DNA from: Tritrichomonas foetus
Lineage: Eukaryota; Parabasalia; Tritrichomonadida; Tritrichomonadidae
Length of the DNA: 42,293 nt
Direction: 5' to 3'
NCBI GenBank assembly: GCA_001839685.1
Contig: MLAK01000765.1
Span: 1 to 42,293 of the forward strand
In this document: piece by piece, positions 10,102 through 20,260 of the stretch
Layout of the letters: the number at the start of each line of letters is the position of its first letter
Position numbering within the stretch: the stretch's first letter is position 1
Notes under the pieces: generated by a model
What the model was told of the DNA's origin: nothing
Databases searched by the model: none
What the model saw: the letters and a program-made list of their open reading frames with translations, nothing else
Translations under genes and position numbers: made by a program

Positions 10102-10637
10102 AAATATCAAATCTGACAGCTCTAGAGAAAATTCATCGACTTTTCCTGATGGCAATTGTCGAAATTTTCGCAAAACAATACTGTGGATGTGACTAATTCA
10201 CTCTATCTAGCTCTGGCCAATAAATCTTTATTAACACATGGTACTTGTTGATATAGCCTGAAATAGAATTCAAAATTGACTGAAAATCAGAACCGGGAAA
10301 AATAATAGTCATTTTATATATTAAATGAAGTATTTTTTAATGAATATTGTGGAAGAAAGGATCGTGCATAAAAAGTATGTGATACTAGAATATGTAATCG
10401 TGCTTTTATATATTCCTTTAGTTGCATCCACCACATAAAATCACATAAACCAAAGAATAAAGTAATGCATTATTAATTACGGAATGAATAAACCTTTTCA
10501 CGTATAATGTTATTTGCTAAATCAATTTCAACGAGTAATTCTGATATGGGTTTTTATCCAAAATAAATAAATGATAATAGTAATTAATAGTTATAGCAAT
10601 ATTGTATTTCTTTATCATTCGATACATAAACATTATT
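10102..10637. other. Intergenic downstream of the cyclase-like gene
   Basis: This AT-rich stretch lies between the transposase relic and the stop codon of the cyclase-like gene. CATGGTACTTG occurs twice in direct orientation, near 10086 and 10239. Broken continuation of the relic is possible up to about 10190, but no frame stays open. No gene is seen. Confidence 0.5.
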
Positions 10638-13600
10638 TCACAGGAAATACTCATAAGCAGTAAACTCAGTTCCTTTTGAAGAAATAACTTTTTGTTTAAT
10701 TTCATTTCCAATAAATGATTTTACTGCATTGATTTCTAACCTATCAATTAAAATGGAATTAGGACTAGCGTTATTTGCCAACACTCTTCCAGTATGAATA
10801 CACCGACCAAATAAATCAAAGCTCAGATGGAATGATTCTAGCATACCCATTGGACATTTGTTTTCACTTGTATAACCAAATTGAGCAATGTAATTTTCGT
10901 TATTTGTCTCTTTCAGAGAATTTGAAACACTTTTACAAAAATCAATGGCATTTTTTGTTGCATCTTCATCATTTCCATCAATATTAAATGCAACATATTC
11001 AGTCAATCCAAGTGTTTTAATATGGGAAGATTTTTTATTACTTTTAAGCAAATCATAAATAATTGATCTATAGGAGACAAGATCAAATGTTTGATTATCT
11101 AGTGAATTTTCGTATGAATTTAATAACGTCGTTTCCATATTTGATAATTGAATTACAACCAAGATAATTTTTTTGGAAATGACAATAAGATTTTGATCTT
11201 TGAAACTAATCAAATTTCTAATTTGTGAAGGATACATGTTCATTTGAAGTTCTCTTGTTTTCTCCTTTTCTTCGTTATAAATCATTTCTAATTCATTTTC
11301 TTTACTTGAATCAATAAAAACAACAATTATTTGTTTTACTTTTTTATTCTCTTTTACAGGGAATAAAGAAACTTTGACTGGCTTTAATGTTTCACTACTA
11401 ACTATTAAAACAGATGTTTCAAAAGATTCAACTTTATCAACCATCCCGTCAAACATGCCAGTGATACTATTCTGGAAATATTCTTTATCTTGAAAAGAAA
11501 ATACAAGGTCAAAGTCAACGTCAATACAATCTACTTCTTTTAGATTCCATTTAGATTCTGCTGCCATGTTCATATATTCTATAATTTTATTACACCCAAT
11601 AGCTATTATTATTTCGGATGAATATTGCGGAACTTTATTCATTACAATTCTGCTTGTTGACCTTCCTTTGTTATCTATAATGAATGAACCGGATAACAAA
11701 TTTGTGATTTCTCGTGACTGTGTTATAATTGTTGGGTCAATAAAAGATAATGATGACAAACAAAACCTTATCAATGTTCTTATTTTATGAATTAAAACTA
11801 AAATAGTAATTACAAGGATTATATTCACAGCAACTGTAATAATTGGAAAACAAAAAATGGTAATTAAAGTTTTCGGAATGTCAGCGTGAAATCTGTCATA
11901 ATAAATTTGGGAATATTTATCCTCCACAAAACTATTCCAATGATGTTCTAAATAATGATTAATAAAAAATGCATAATTTGTATCTTGTTCATAACCAAGT
12001 TGTGCATATCTAATATTTAATTCCAATATCTCTTGAATCTTACTAAACATAAGAATATCTGGAATTTTTTCTATGTAATCATGAAATGTAAGATTTTCTG
12101 TGATAATAGATTGGGATTCAAATAAATTATCCAGTAAATTATTATCCTTTGAACTCATAAAGCCATTATTTTGTGTTGATGTTGAACCAACAATTAATTC
12201 ATCCATTAAATTGTTGATTCGTATTTCATTATCATTTAAATCTGCTAACATTTCTTCATTATCAATATCTGTAATCCCTAATAATGTAATAATAAGGATA
12301 TTCAGTGTTGCCTGAATATGAAAAATTTTAGCTCCTGCTTGACGAAGTAAAATAAACCTTTGTGGAATTGAAATCAGATATTTTGTGATATTTTCAGCTG
12401 AAAAAAAATTAATTGTTGTTGAGAATATTACAATAATAACAAATATAATAAATAGGAAAATTATTGAGGTTTTGGGAAGACCACCATTACTTGCTCGACT
12501 TGTTGCCATTTTAATAAACTCAGAATTGTATAATCTTTCTTCATCAGATAATTTGATTTTCATGCTAGAGAAAGAAAAAATGGATGTTGTGTGATGTATG
12601 GCGTATTTTGGAAGCCTTGAAATTGCAAAAATCATTCCATCCCATTTATTTTGCATTTTGATAACCAAATAGATAAAAATCGAAGATAATATAACGAAAA
12701 AAACATCGGCAATAATTGTTATTATCATGGTCAAATTTTGTGCATGGTCAATGTCTTTTAGAGAGTCGTTTGAGAGCTCATTCGCTAATTCAAAGAAAAA
12801 TTCCGAAACAGGTACAAGATTTTCCATTGTGTAAACAAACCAATAATCTGATGTAAAATCTCTGCCTATTGAAGAATTATATCCAAATAATTGTGTTGAT
12901 ACATAAGTTAAAGCATCAATATAACTGACTTCAACTTCAAGATTATTCGAATAAGGATAAATTACATGTATTGTTGAGGAATAATAGAGATTCATTGATG
13001 CACTGTCAGTGCTAATATATGAAGCAATATCTTTTACCATGTTTCCAACATCATTAGAAAAATCACAAGCCAACTGTGGAAATACTGTATTCATTTCATA
13101 AAATGTTTCATTTCCTGTTGAAAAAATATTTTTTTCGGTTTCATAATCAGGAAATGTATTCGGAATTGCTCCTCGTACTACAGTATACCCAAGTAAAAAA
13201 TATGCACGTGAAGCTTTAAATCCAATATTAGAAGCATCTTCAATCATTATCCAATAATTTTTTAATGAGTTGAAAGTATTAACAGTAGGAATTACTGGTA
13301 AAAACGGAAGTGCAACTCCAAAAATGATTAAAACAACAAGTAAATAACAAATGATATGATTAATAAAAGGAATTGGTGTATGTAAACCCATTGATCTGAC
13401 ACCTTCTGTCATCAATATAAAATCATCAGTAATTTCATCATTACCTAAATCATTAAATGAAGCAGATACTTGAGATCGAGAAGAAACAGAAGATTTACTT
13501 ACAACTGATCCATCTTTAGGTTTGATGTCTAAATCATCATCACGGATAACTGAGGGTAAATTTGTAAAAGTTTGTAATCCTCTAGTTCGGCATTTATCCA

Positions 13601-15197
13601 AAATTACATCATTTCTTCTTAGAAACTGGGCTCTTTTCGACCAAATTAGTGAATCACGCTTATTGTTTTCTAAATTATCAAGTGATTTAGAATAATTTGC
13701 TGCTAAAATCCAATTATTTGGAAAGAGATTTAATTGATTTAAATATTTGGATTTGAGTTCTTCTCTCTGAGTATGTATTTGTTCGGCAATATCATATGCA
13801 GCAATCGAACTTCCTTCAGAAATTGCTGTCCAATATGAAATCATCATTGATCGAATTACACGACTAGCTTCGTCAAATTCTTTAATTTTATGTTTTAATG
13901 CAGATGACATATGTTTGTTTCTACTTTGTAAAATTGATGTTGAAAGAATTCTGAGGGTCTTAAGGCGTGCGTTATCTTTAAATCTATGCTTTATTTCTTC
14001 AGTTATATTCATTAAAGTTAAATTTTCTTCAGGATAAATTGCCACAAATCGCAAATATTGTTCCCATAGAATTTGAGAGTTGGGATATCTTAAAATTCCT
14101 TCTCGAAATGGTGCAAGAGATGTTATATATGGATGACCATATTTAATTCCTATTCTTAAGAGTAAAATCAATGTGAATCTATTTCTAATTAAAGAATGAA
14201 GATCCTCTGGACAATCATATAATAATTCTAATTTATTTAATATTTTATTAGTCGAATTTAATGATAATATATATACAATAAACCATGAAAGGATAAAAAC
14301 TAAAGCGGAGAACATAAATACGATATCTTGATCAAGAACATTGATTGTCTGAATAATGGCCACAATAATACTTCCCAATGTAATTCCTCTTAACATAAAA
14401 TTCCGATTCATATCAATAAACAACGGTACAAAAAATACATATAAAAGTAATATTAATAAAGATACGCAATATAGAGCTCTAAAAATATATAGATATATTC
14501 CTGGTGCAATTTCAGCTAATCTACTACAAAAGTTAATCACTCCTGTTGCTATAAATACCAACACATCGTCAGAACTATTCCAGAATAGTGAACTGGTAGG
14601 AGAATAAATAATGCGAGGAAAGTAATAAAACATGAATAAAATAACCATCACCAAAATTAAAATAAATAAAACAATAATTCCTACAAGAAAAGCAATATTA
14701 AATTCTCCAAAAAGAAGTGATCCAATTAATATTCCCATTTGAGAAAAAAGATAAGAAGATGTTGTTGGAGCAATAATATCATTACAAAGGGTAACTAGTA
14801 AAATTAATACATCAGGAATTCTTCCTTTACCCTGATATAACAGCATTGCAATAAAGTTTAATGCTAGTATTGCAAAAAACACGATTGCAAGAATGATAAA
14901 AGATACAATAATTCCATTAGTACTTTCGGCAATTGAGCCAAAATAGATAAAAAAAGATAGAAAATTCATAACATTAGTTGTAACTTTGTTTTCTCTCCAC
15001 GTTTCATGCTCCATCGGAAAAAAAGAAGAAATTGCAATCTGAAGTAAAATGAAGATATATCTGATAATGAAAAATAAACCTGGAAGATTTGATTTCGAAT
15101 GGATATAGTTGTATGTCAATCGAAATGATTTTAAAAGTGCTTTGATTTCACTTTTAGGAATTGCTTTCTCTTTTTCATGGATAAATCTTCCTCTCAT
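10638..15197 (-). CDS. Polytopic membrane protein with TPR-like region, PAS-like domain and degenerate class III cyclase domain
   Basis: The protein has 1519 residues from the ATG at 15197; the codon before it is TTG. Residues about 25-340 contain roughly ten hydrophobic segments. About 350-580 is helical, with the look of the TPR-like region of TmcB/TmcC-type proteins. Further membrane spans are near 620, 826, 916 and 1115, enclosing two probable extracytoplasmic loops with several Asn-x-Ser/Thr sites. A PAS-like domain is at about 1185-1295. A class III nucleotide cyclase fold covers about 1335-1519, recognised by FDLFGRCIHTGRVLANNASPN (family LFG..VN.A.R). Both metal-binding aspartates appear missing: the FxDI strand reads VVIQLSNM and the GD turn reads TLGLTEY. 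It is therefore probably a non-catalytic sensor or scaffold, or one partner of a heterodimer. This architecture forms large families in trichomonads. Confidence 0.8.
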   Translation of the reverse strand: MRGRFIHEKEKAIPKSEIKALLKSFRLTYNYIHSKSNLPGLFFIIRYIFILLQIAISSFFPMEHETWRENKVTTNVMNFLSFFIYFGSIAESTNGIIVSFIILAIVFFAILALNFIAMLLYQGKGRIPDVLILLVTLCNDIIAPTTSSYLFSQMGILIGSLLFGEFNIAFLVGIIVLFILILVMVILFMFYYFPRIIYSPTSSLFWNSSDDVLVFIATGVINFCSRLAEIAPGIYLYIFRALYCVSLLILLLYVFFVPLFIDMNRNFMLRGITLGSIIVAIIQTINVLDQDIVFMFSALVFILSWFIVYILSLNSTNKILNKLELLYDCPEDLHSLIRNRFTLILLLRIGIKYGHPYITSLAPFREGILRYPNSQILWEQYLRFVAIYPEENLTLMNITEEIKHRFKDNARLKTLRILSTSILQSRNKHMSSALKHKIKEFDEASRVIRSMMISYWTAISEGSSIAAYDIAEQIHTQREELKSKYLNQLNLFPNNWILAANYSKSLDNLENNKRDSLIWSKRAQFLRRNDVILDKCRTRGLQTFTNLPSVIRDDDLDIKPKDGSVVSKSSVSSRSQVSASFNDLGNDEITDDFILMTEGVRSMGLHTPIPFINHIICYLLVVLIIFGVALPFLPVIPTVNTFNSLKNYWIMIEDASNIGFKASRAYFLLGYTVVRGAIPNTFPDYETEKNIFSTGNETFYEMNTVFPQLACDFSNDVGNMVKDIASYISTDSASMNLYYSSTIHVIYPYSNNLEVEVSYIDALTYVSTQLFGYNSSIGRDFTSDYWFVYTMENLVPVSEFFFELANELSNDSLKDIDHAQNLTMIITIIADVFFVILSSIFIYLVIKMQNKWDGMIFAISRLPKYAIHHTTSIFSFSSMKIKLSDEERLYNSEFIKMATSRASNGGLPKTSIIFLFIIFVIIVIFSTTINFFSAENITKYLISIPQRFILLRQAGAKIFHIQATLNILIITLLGITDIDNEEMLADLNDNEIRINNLMDELIVGSTSTQNNGFMSSKDNNLLDNLFESQSIITENLTFHDYIEKIPDILMFSKIQEILELNIRYAQLGYEQDTNYAFFINHYLEHHWNSFVEDKYSQIYYDRFHADIPKTLITIFCFPIITVAVNIILVITILVLIHKIRTLIRFCLSSLSFIDPTIITQSREITNLLSGSFIIDNKGRSTSRIVMNKVPQYSSEIIIAIGCNKIIEYMNMAAESKWNLKEVDCIDVDFDLVFSFQDKEYFQNSITGMFDGMVDKVESFETSVLIVSSETLKPVKVSLFPVKENKKVKQIIVVFIDSSKENELEMIYNEEKEKTRELQMNMYPSQIRNLISFKDQNLIVISKKIILVVIQLSNMETTLLNSYENSLDNQTFDLVSYRSIIYDLLKSNKKSSHIKTLGLTEYVAFNIDGNDEDATKNAIDFCKSVSNSLKETNNENYIAQFGYTSENKCPMGMLESFHLSFDLFGRCIHTGRVLANNASPNSILIDRLEINAVKSFIGNEIKQKVISSKGTEFTAYEYFL

Positions 15198-15647
15198 CAA
15201 TAAATTGTGTTAGAAAATAACGAAATAATAAAATGTGAAAATTGATGTTTTGGATTTCTCAAATTTTCTACACTAGATACAAATTTTCACAAATATCCGA
15301 ACTTTTTTGTATCTTCTGAAAATTTACCTCTGTTTCTACAGCTGTGTATTTTAGTTTTGTTAAATTCCCATCAAAGAAAACTCTAAAAGGCAAAACATTG
15401 ATATTGTTATTCTTGATGATCACAATAAATGTGATACAATTTAATTTTGGAAAAACTTAGTTATGACATTGATGAAATTTTCTCGAAAACAAAACAACAA
15501 ATGTTTAGATAATTGCATATGTGTAGTGCAATAATATTATTCAATGGAATAAAACTGTTTCCGGAAGAAAAGAATTTGACTAATCATTATAAGTGATAAA
15601 TTAAAAATCTGATATAATATTTTGATAAAATAACTTTTTATTTGTTA
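15198..15647. other. Upstream region of the cyclase-like gene, nothing recognised
   Basis: This 450-bp AT-rich region would contain the promoter of the cyclase-like gene. No GAAAAAGTT copy and no TCAYW initiator lies next to its ATG. No ORF or strong repeat is seen. Confidence 0.5.
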
Positions 15648-16560
15648 TCAAAAGTTATAGATTTTTTTCCCAATGGTTTCTCTTTCACCAAAACTATTGT
15701 AATAACGATCATTGTATCTGAGCATTAGTTTCGTAAAATCATTGATTTCATCTCCACCAATAATCACTACAGAAGATTTTATCTTGTTGAAATATACCAT
15801 TAATCACTGCAGAAGGTCACATAGTTCTTTATCAAATATCCGCAATTAATCAATTTCTTTGTGACAACATGACATAAGTCGAAATTTCGTTGGAGCATAA
15901 ATAATATGAAGGAATTAAATAAGTTTCAAAACAAATTTTATAATAGTAATTTGTTCTTCTTTGGGGAATTTACTGGAATAGAGTACATAAACGCGTGTTC
16001 ATTTGAGTCTATTTTTAAGACTTTATAGAATATTCCAGATATAAGATATAATAGATGGTTTATTTATAATAAACAATTTACTATAAAGGAAAAACAAGTT
16101 TTCTCAATTAAATTAATTTATTTATGAGATATAAAAATATAAATTTGGCCTCTTCTATCTTGATTAGTATATGTTCAACTATTTTTCCATATGTTACTGG
16201 ATTTTAATTCATATCTTTCTTGAGTCATTTGAGTGCTTCTGAGCATCGATTTCATTTACTCATATTCTTTGACACGTTCCTTTTATTGATAGTGAAAAAT
16301 TAGCCCACTATTCTGAGTGATAGCTTCCATACTCCTTTCAAAAGCTTAGAAATCTCCAGTTTTTCACTCAGAGAATTTAATAAATTGGCTTTTTTATGTC
16401 TATTTTTCTTGCGGTGTCCAATATAATTAATCTGGTCAATAAGAATGTAGAAGATTCTGATTTCCATGCCTGTTTGACTTGTGGTTAGTCTTATAATGCA
16501 TAAAGCCAAGAAATTTAGTCTTATAAAATGGAATTCAAATCAATATTTCGAACAAAGTGA
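15648..16560 (-). pseudogene. Heavily decayed coding relic of unknown family
   Basis: Read on the minus strand, this stretch gives plausible protein interrupted by many stops and at least two frame changes. The 3' part (15648-15815) is clean: VVIIGGDEINDFTKLMLRYN then DRYYNSFGERETIGKKIYNF, ending in TGA at 15650. Upstream, in the same frame, is APTKFRLMSCCHKEID, a stop, then LRIFDKELCDLLQ, a stop. Further upstream, in another frame, are AFERSMEAITQNSGLIFHYQ and MTQERYELKSSNIWKN, again split by stops. The residue mix is not what translated AT-rich noise usually looks like. I do not recognise the family; a dead transposable element or a duplicated host gene are both possible. The upstream boundary is approximate. 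Confidence 0.45.
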
Positions 16561-17017
16561 ATATTGAATGCATAATTTTCACAGAAAATTATGGTATTCT
16601 TCTATATATTAGTTGACTGTATAAGTTTAAGATATTTTTATTAATTCATTGATATAGAAACAGATGTCTAGAATAGAATGCTTGCGATAAGTTAGGACAA
16701 TATAAAGAGGTATAATTTATGCGGAGTTTTCTCAAAACATGGACATAATTTTTTCTAACCTATAACATATGGGCGAACCATACAAAGTTTCTACAAATCG
16801 CATTGAGTGTCGAAAATTGAGCTTATAATTTATTCTAAGAAAGTGTTTGTTAGTAACAATGTACTAATTCATTTTGAATAGAATTCTAAGGATATCAAGG
16901 TTCTTTATTTAGATGCTTTACAAAATTTACGAAATATTTCAATCAATAATCATTTAAAAATTGTATTCATTCAAGTATTTTTCTGAATGTAACTTTTATA
17001 GGTTTATTAAATTTCGA
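16561..17017. other. Intergenic, nothing recognised
   Basis: AT-rich sequence between the decayed relic and the small ORF that follows. No open frame, strong repeat or RNA gene is seen. Confidence 0.5.
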
Positions 17018-17515
17018 ATGTGCATCAACTGTAATTTTGATATTAATCATAAAAGTCAACAAACTAAACAAGCCACAAAAAATCATTCTCGATTTGTTTT
17101 ATCTAGGTCTCGATCGCAACATTTAGAAACTATAAACTTTTCGATTCCAAACGATGAGTCTTTACAATGTCAATCAATTTTAGGACATTGCTCTCTTTCA
17201 AAAACTATTGCATTAAATAATACTAGTGATAATATTCAGTTCATTAATCATAGTAGCTCAAATAATGCGAGTTTACCTATTGCAATTGCTCCTTCATTTC
17301 CATTGAGAAAACCGTATCAAGTAAGAAGTAGAAGGCAAAAATCTAGTTTGAACCCCGAAAATTCCATTAGTATAAACACTGCTAAGATGATTTTAAAATC
17401 TGTAGAAAATGATAAAAAGAAAATCGAACAAAACAATATGATTTTCGATGATTATGGAAATCAGGTTAAAGTTTCTGAAACGTATACAATGATTATAAAT
17501 CCTATTTATTTGTGA
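17018..17515 (+). CDS. Hypothetical protein, Ser/Asn-rich
   Basis: An ORF of 165 codons plus stop from the first ATG at 17018; the frame is open for a further 19 codons upstream but with no ATG. The protein begins MCINCNFDINHKSQQ and has a Ser/Asn-rich middle. A basic patch near residues 104-112 (RSRRQKSS) could be a nuclear localisation signal. A predicted helix (TAKMILKSVENDKKKIEQNN) sits near the C-terminus. I recognise no domain. It is isolated between decayed DNA and a repeat-containing intergenic region. It may be a fast-evolving lineage-specific protein or a chance ORF. The basic patch and codon usage like its neighbours slightly favour a real gene. Confidence 0.45.
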   Translation: MCINCNFDINHKSQQTKQATKNHSRFVLSRSRSQHLETINFSIPNDESLQCQSILGHCSLSKTIALNNTSDNIQFINHSSSNNASLPIAIAPSFPLRKPYQVRSRRQKSSLNPENSISINTAKMILKSVENDKKKIEQNNMIFDDYGNQVKVSETYTMIINPIYL

Positions 17516-18153
17516 ATTTTACTTTCTATAATTTTGATTTGTACAATTTGAGAGAAATTTTCAAAGTCTTTTATTTGTTTGCTCGTAGTTTTCCTGATTT
17601 AAAAATTTTATTTTCAAGAAGAATAAACATGCTGTTTCTTTATTTAAAAATCAAATCAGGAAATATCTGACATTTATATAACAATATAAGATGAATGAAC
17701 AAATACAATCATCTAAAAGCATTAAACAATATGGAAAAATCAGAGAAAAATATCAACATTATTTTAGATGCATGGGAATACATTTTTTTTTTTTTTTCCA
17801 ATTCTTAGATTTTTTTGCACCAAAATAACTGTTAATTGACCAAAAAACTCGAAATGATTATTACGAGAAAAGGCGTTTACAATTCCCCTTTTTTCAAATG
17901 TTTTCTATTGATTGCGTTTGTTATTAATTTAATCATTCATTTGTAATCGTGATTTTGATTTCATGACTCGCATGTTATGATTTGCTGATTTTTCATTTCA
18001 TTCTTTGGAAATAAGTCGCAGTAAAACATGAAAAAATAGATAATTACAAAATTGCTGGTTATTTTGAATTTATATATACATACATATAATTATTAATATG
18101 AAAACAAGTTGAAAAAAAAAAAACATAAGTTGTTCAGAGGAAACAAAATATTT
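17516..18153. other. Convergent intergenic region with a spaced inverted repeat
   Basis: Lies between the 3' ends of the hypothetical ORF (+) and the glucosidase II beta-like gene (-). An 11-base inverted repeat, TTTCCTGATTT / AAATCAGGAAA, spans about 17590-17664 with a loop of around 50 bases. A run of 15 or so T's occurs near 17786, and a poly-A run ends near 18122. No gene is seen. Confidence 0.5.
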
Positions 18154-18684
18154 CTAAAATGATTTCCAAAGTGATGTCAAAAAGATCTCAAAAACGGATT
18201 TTTCTTTTCTTTGTGCTAAAAAATTCATTCTATCAAGATTCACCTTTAATTTATGGGACCTAATTGAATTTTGATTTGCATGAAAAACATTATTTTTATT
18301 TTGATCTCCATTTCGAATATTTTCGTTTCCTGGCCCGCAGGTGTTCAAGCATTTGATTCTTTCATTGAATATTTCATCCGATCCGTCACAGCAATCGCAT
18401 ATTCCGTCGCCGACACTCCAGCTATTGATAATTTTGGGCGTGCTTCCGTTGTTTTGGCAGTAAAAGTAACCGTCTGGAACGAGGGAAGTTCCTGGTTCGT
18501 CCGATCCGTCGTCGCAGTCGAGGTAGTTGTCGTTGATTTGGGAGATTCGAATTTCTTTCCCATCTGTGAAGCAGCGAAATGTCATTTTTTCGAAATTCAT
18601 TGCTTTTTTATATCGATCCCATGTTTCAGGCAAAGACCCAAGTGGCGGAGTAAAGGCAGCAATCAAAGAAAGGAAGAAAAACAT
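18154..18684 (-). CDS. Glucosidase II beta subunit-like ER protein, N-terminal domain only
   Basis: The protein has 176 residues. The first 16 (MFFFLSLIAAFTPPLG) form a probable signal peptide. Two LDLa-like calcium modules follow: INDNYLDCDDGSDEPGT at about 50-66 and VGDGICDCCDGSDE at about 91-104, with the conserved Cys and Asp/Glu pattern of the glucosidase II beta N-terminal domain. In glucosidase II, the beta subunit holds the catalytic alpha subunit in the ER and the C-terminal MRH lectin domain binds mannose. Here the protein stops about 60 residues after the second module, without MRH, acidic or EF-hand regions and with no HDEL-like tail. It may be a minimal form or a short paralogue. 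A frameshift-broken remainder downstream is not evident. Function beyond the domain match is inferred. Confidence 0.8.
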   Translation of the reverse strand: MFFFLSLIAAFTPPLGSLPETWDRYKKAMNFEKMTFRCFTDGKEIRISQINDNYLDCDDGSDEPGTSLVPDGYFYCQNNGSTPKIINSWSVGDGICDCCDGSDEIFNERIKCLNTCGPGNENIRNGDQNKNNVFHANQNSIRSHKLKVNLDRMNFLAQRKEKSVFEIFLTSLWKSF

Positions 18685-19213
18685 CGGGAATATATTGACC
18701 TTAAATTAACCATTGTAAAACCTTTTCAGAATCAAATTTATCAGCACGACTTTTTCATAGCCTATGAAAAAGTTCCATAAATCAAATGTCAATTCAAAAA
18801 TTTTACCTTATTGATTTTCATGAAACCCCATGGAGTCTGTTAGAATGGTCATTATGAAATTATTCAACTGTTATTGAAACAATTAATCATAAAAGTCACA
18901 GAAAAGCTAAATGAATACAGGTAGAAATCCAGTTTCCTATAAGTTTTGTAATTGTGAAGCGAAAGGTCAAATAAAGGCCAAAAGTGGATAACAATTAAAT
19001 TGGCTAATGTGATGTGAGTTTTGCTGGTTCTTTGGGTCACTTTGACACGCTCCAACTCCTCTACTAATGGCCGAATAAGTCACATCACATTTATCCATTT
19101 TAAGTGTAAAAAAGCAAAACTCATCGGAAAAAGCTTCATGAAAAAGCGTTCTATGTTCTAAATATTTTTATTAATTACAAATGTCGAAATTGGTTTGAAC
19201 AGGGAAAAGTTCT
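18685..19213. other. Intergenic region with two sets of inverted repeats
   Basis: Upstream of the glucosidase II beta-like gene. Besides the 25-bp palindrome listed separately, AATGTGATGTGA (19006-19017) is mirrored by TCACATCACATT (19080-19091). A longer degenerate pairing, GAGTTTTGCT with AGCAAAACTC, extends further out. No protein-coding gene is supported. Confidence 0.5.
18749..18773. promoter_or_regulatory. 25-bp palindrome presenting GAAAAAGT on both strands
   Basis: ACTTTTTCATAG (18749-18760) and CTATGAAAAAGT (18762-18773) are exact reverse complements around one central base. The palindrome lies 65-90 bp upstream of the ATG of the glucosidase II beta-like gene. Its half-site contains the GAAAAAGT motif also found near the starts of MED14, the coiled-coil gene and the 38640 gene. 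A binding site for a dimeric regulator is a reasonable inference. Confidence 0.4.
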
Positions 19214-20260
19214 TTAATCTTTAAAAGCATTCAAATAGTTCTGTAGCCTTTGTATTCTGTCCAAAAGGTTCAATTCCAAAAATTTTTCGTTTTGCTTGTC
19301 AGTTAAAACATCATCATCACATAAAATTTCATTAATTTGCCAAAATATTGCCTCGATTTTTTCATTTTCTTGAAGAATTTGATCATTTTTATCAATTACA
19401 TTCAATGCAGTCAGTAATCTTTGTGTTAATACTTGATAATTATCTTTTGCTTTGCGAATTCGTAAATTTAAATTCGCACTTTTTGCTTCACCTTCCCTAA
19501 TTTTTTCTATTAATGTTTGATATCGATTTTCAAGCTCAGTTTGCCTATTTTTTAAGAATTTACAAGAATTTAAAAGATTCAATGAGTCGTGTTTTACCAT
19601 ATCAAGATTTGAATTACTATTTGTCCAGCTGTTTGACCTATCATTGGTGAAATTATTCGGTTTGGCACGAAAAACAGAATTATTGCTGTTCCAATCTTCA
19701 GAATCAATATTCGATTGACATTGATGATTTAATTCTTGATTTGTTCCAGGAATTAATTCCAAAAAAAGCGGATCATCAAAATTCCACAGATTTGGAAATT
19801 TATAAGTGAATATTTGCCTATCTTCTGTAAATACGTTAATTAGTTGTTGTAGTTGATAAAAAACGAAAGAAATAGGGGGCGACGGAATTTCAATTTTTTT
19901 TGAGCAAAGATATCGAACAGGGTAAATTTGAAAGAATCTGAATGTAGAATTGTGATTTGAATTATCAAGTGCAAGGAGCAGAGATTCGTCATTTGAAAAA
20001 TCAGCATCGATAAAAACTGCATCGCTGTTTCCAATCCTTTCTTGGTAAATTTTTGACTCAGAAACAATAACGAGGAAAAGTCTGGTTTCAATAATGAAAT
20101 AAATGAAGGTCCCTGAAGATGACGTTCCAGCTTTGGAAATTTCATACAAAATTGGTTCATCGAAAGGGTGGTAAATGTTGTTGGTATAGATTCCGCTTTG
20201 ACAAACGCGATGAATAACTCCGGTGGACGATGTTAAAGTGCAATGAAGTTTTTCGTCCAT
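19214..20260 (-). CDS. Unknown protein, beta-rich N-terminus and C-terminal coiled coil
   Basis: The protein has 348 residues from a clear ATG at 20260. Residues 1-165 alternate short hydrophobic strands (FIYFIIETRLFLVIVSES, ISFVFYQLQQLINVFTED), as in part of a beta-propeller. About 170-225 is Asn/Ser-rich linker. About 225-345 is strongly helical and heptad-like (RQTELENRYQTLIEKIREGE and onward). A short propeller-like head with a coiled-coil tail recalls nucleoporins of the Nup88 type, but no diagnostic motif confirms that. It is followed on the same strand by the glucosidase II beta-like gene with a 529-bp gap, so there is no sign of co-transcription. Confidence 0.7.
   Translation of the reverse strand: MDEKLHCTLTSSTGVIHRVCQSGIYTNNIYHPFDEPILYEISKAGTSSSGTFIYFIIETRLFLVIVSESKIYQERIGNSDAVFIDADFSNDESLLLALDNSNHNSTFRFFQIYPVRYLCSKKIEIPSPPISFVFYQLQQLINVFTEDRQIFTYKFPNLWNFDDPLFLELIPGTNQELNHQCQSNIDSEDWNSNNSVFRAKPNNFTNDRSNSWTNSNSNLDMVKHDSLNLLNSCKFLKNRQTELENRYQTLIEKIREGEAKSANLNLRIRKAKDNYQVLTQRLLTALNVIDKNDQILQENEKIEAIFWQINEILCDDDVLTDKQNEKFLELNLLDRIQRLQNYLNAFKD

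Noticed and set aside
18271..18780. 169-codon + strand ORF
   Set aside because: Antisense to the glucosidase II beta-like gene, which has a clear domain match and signal peptide.
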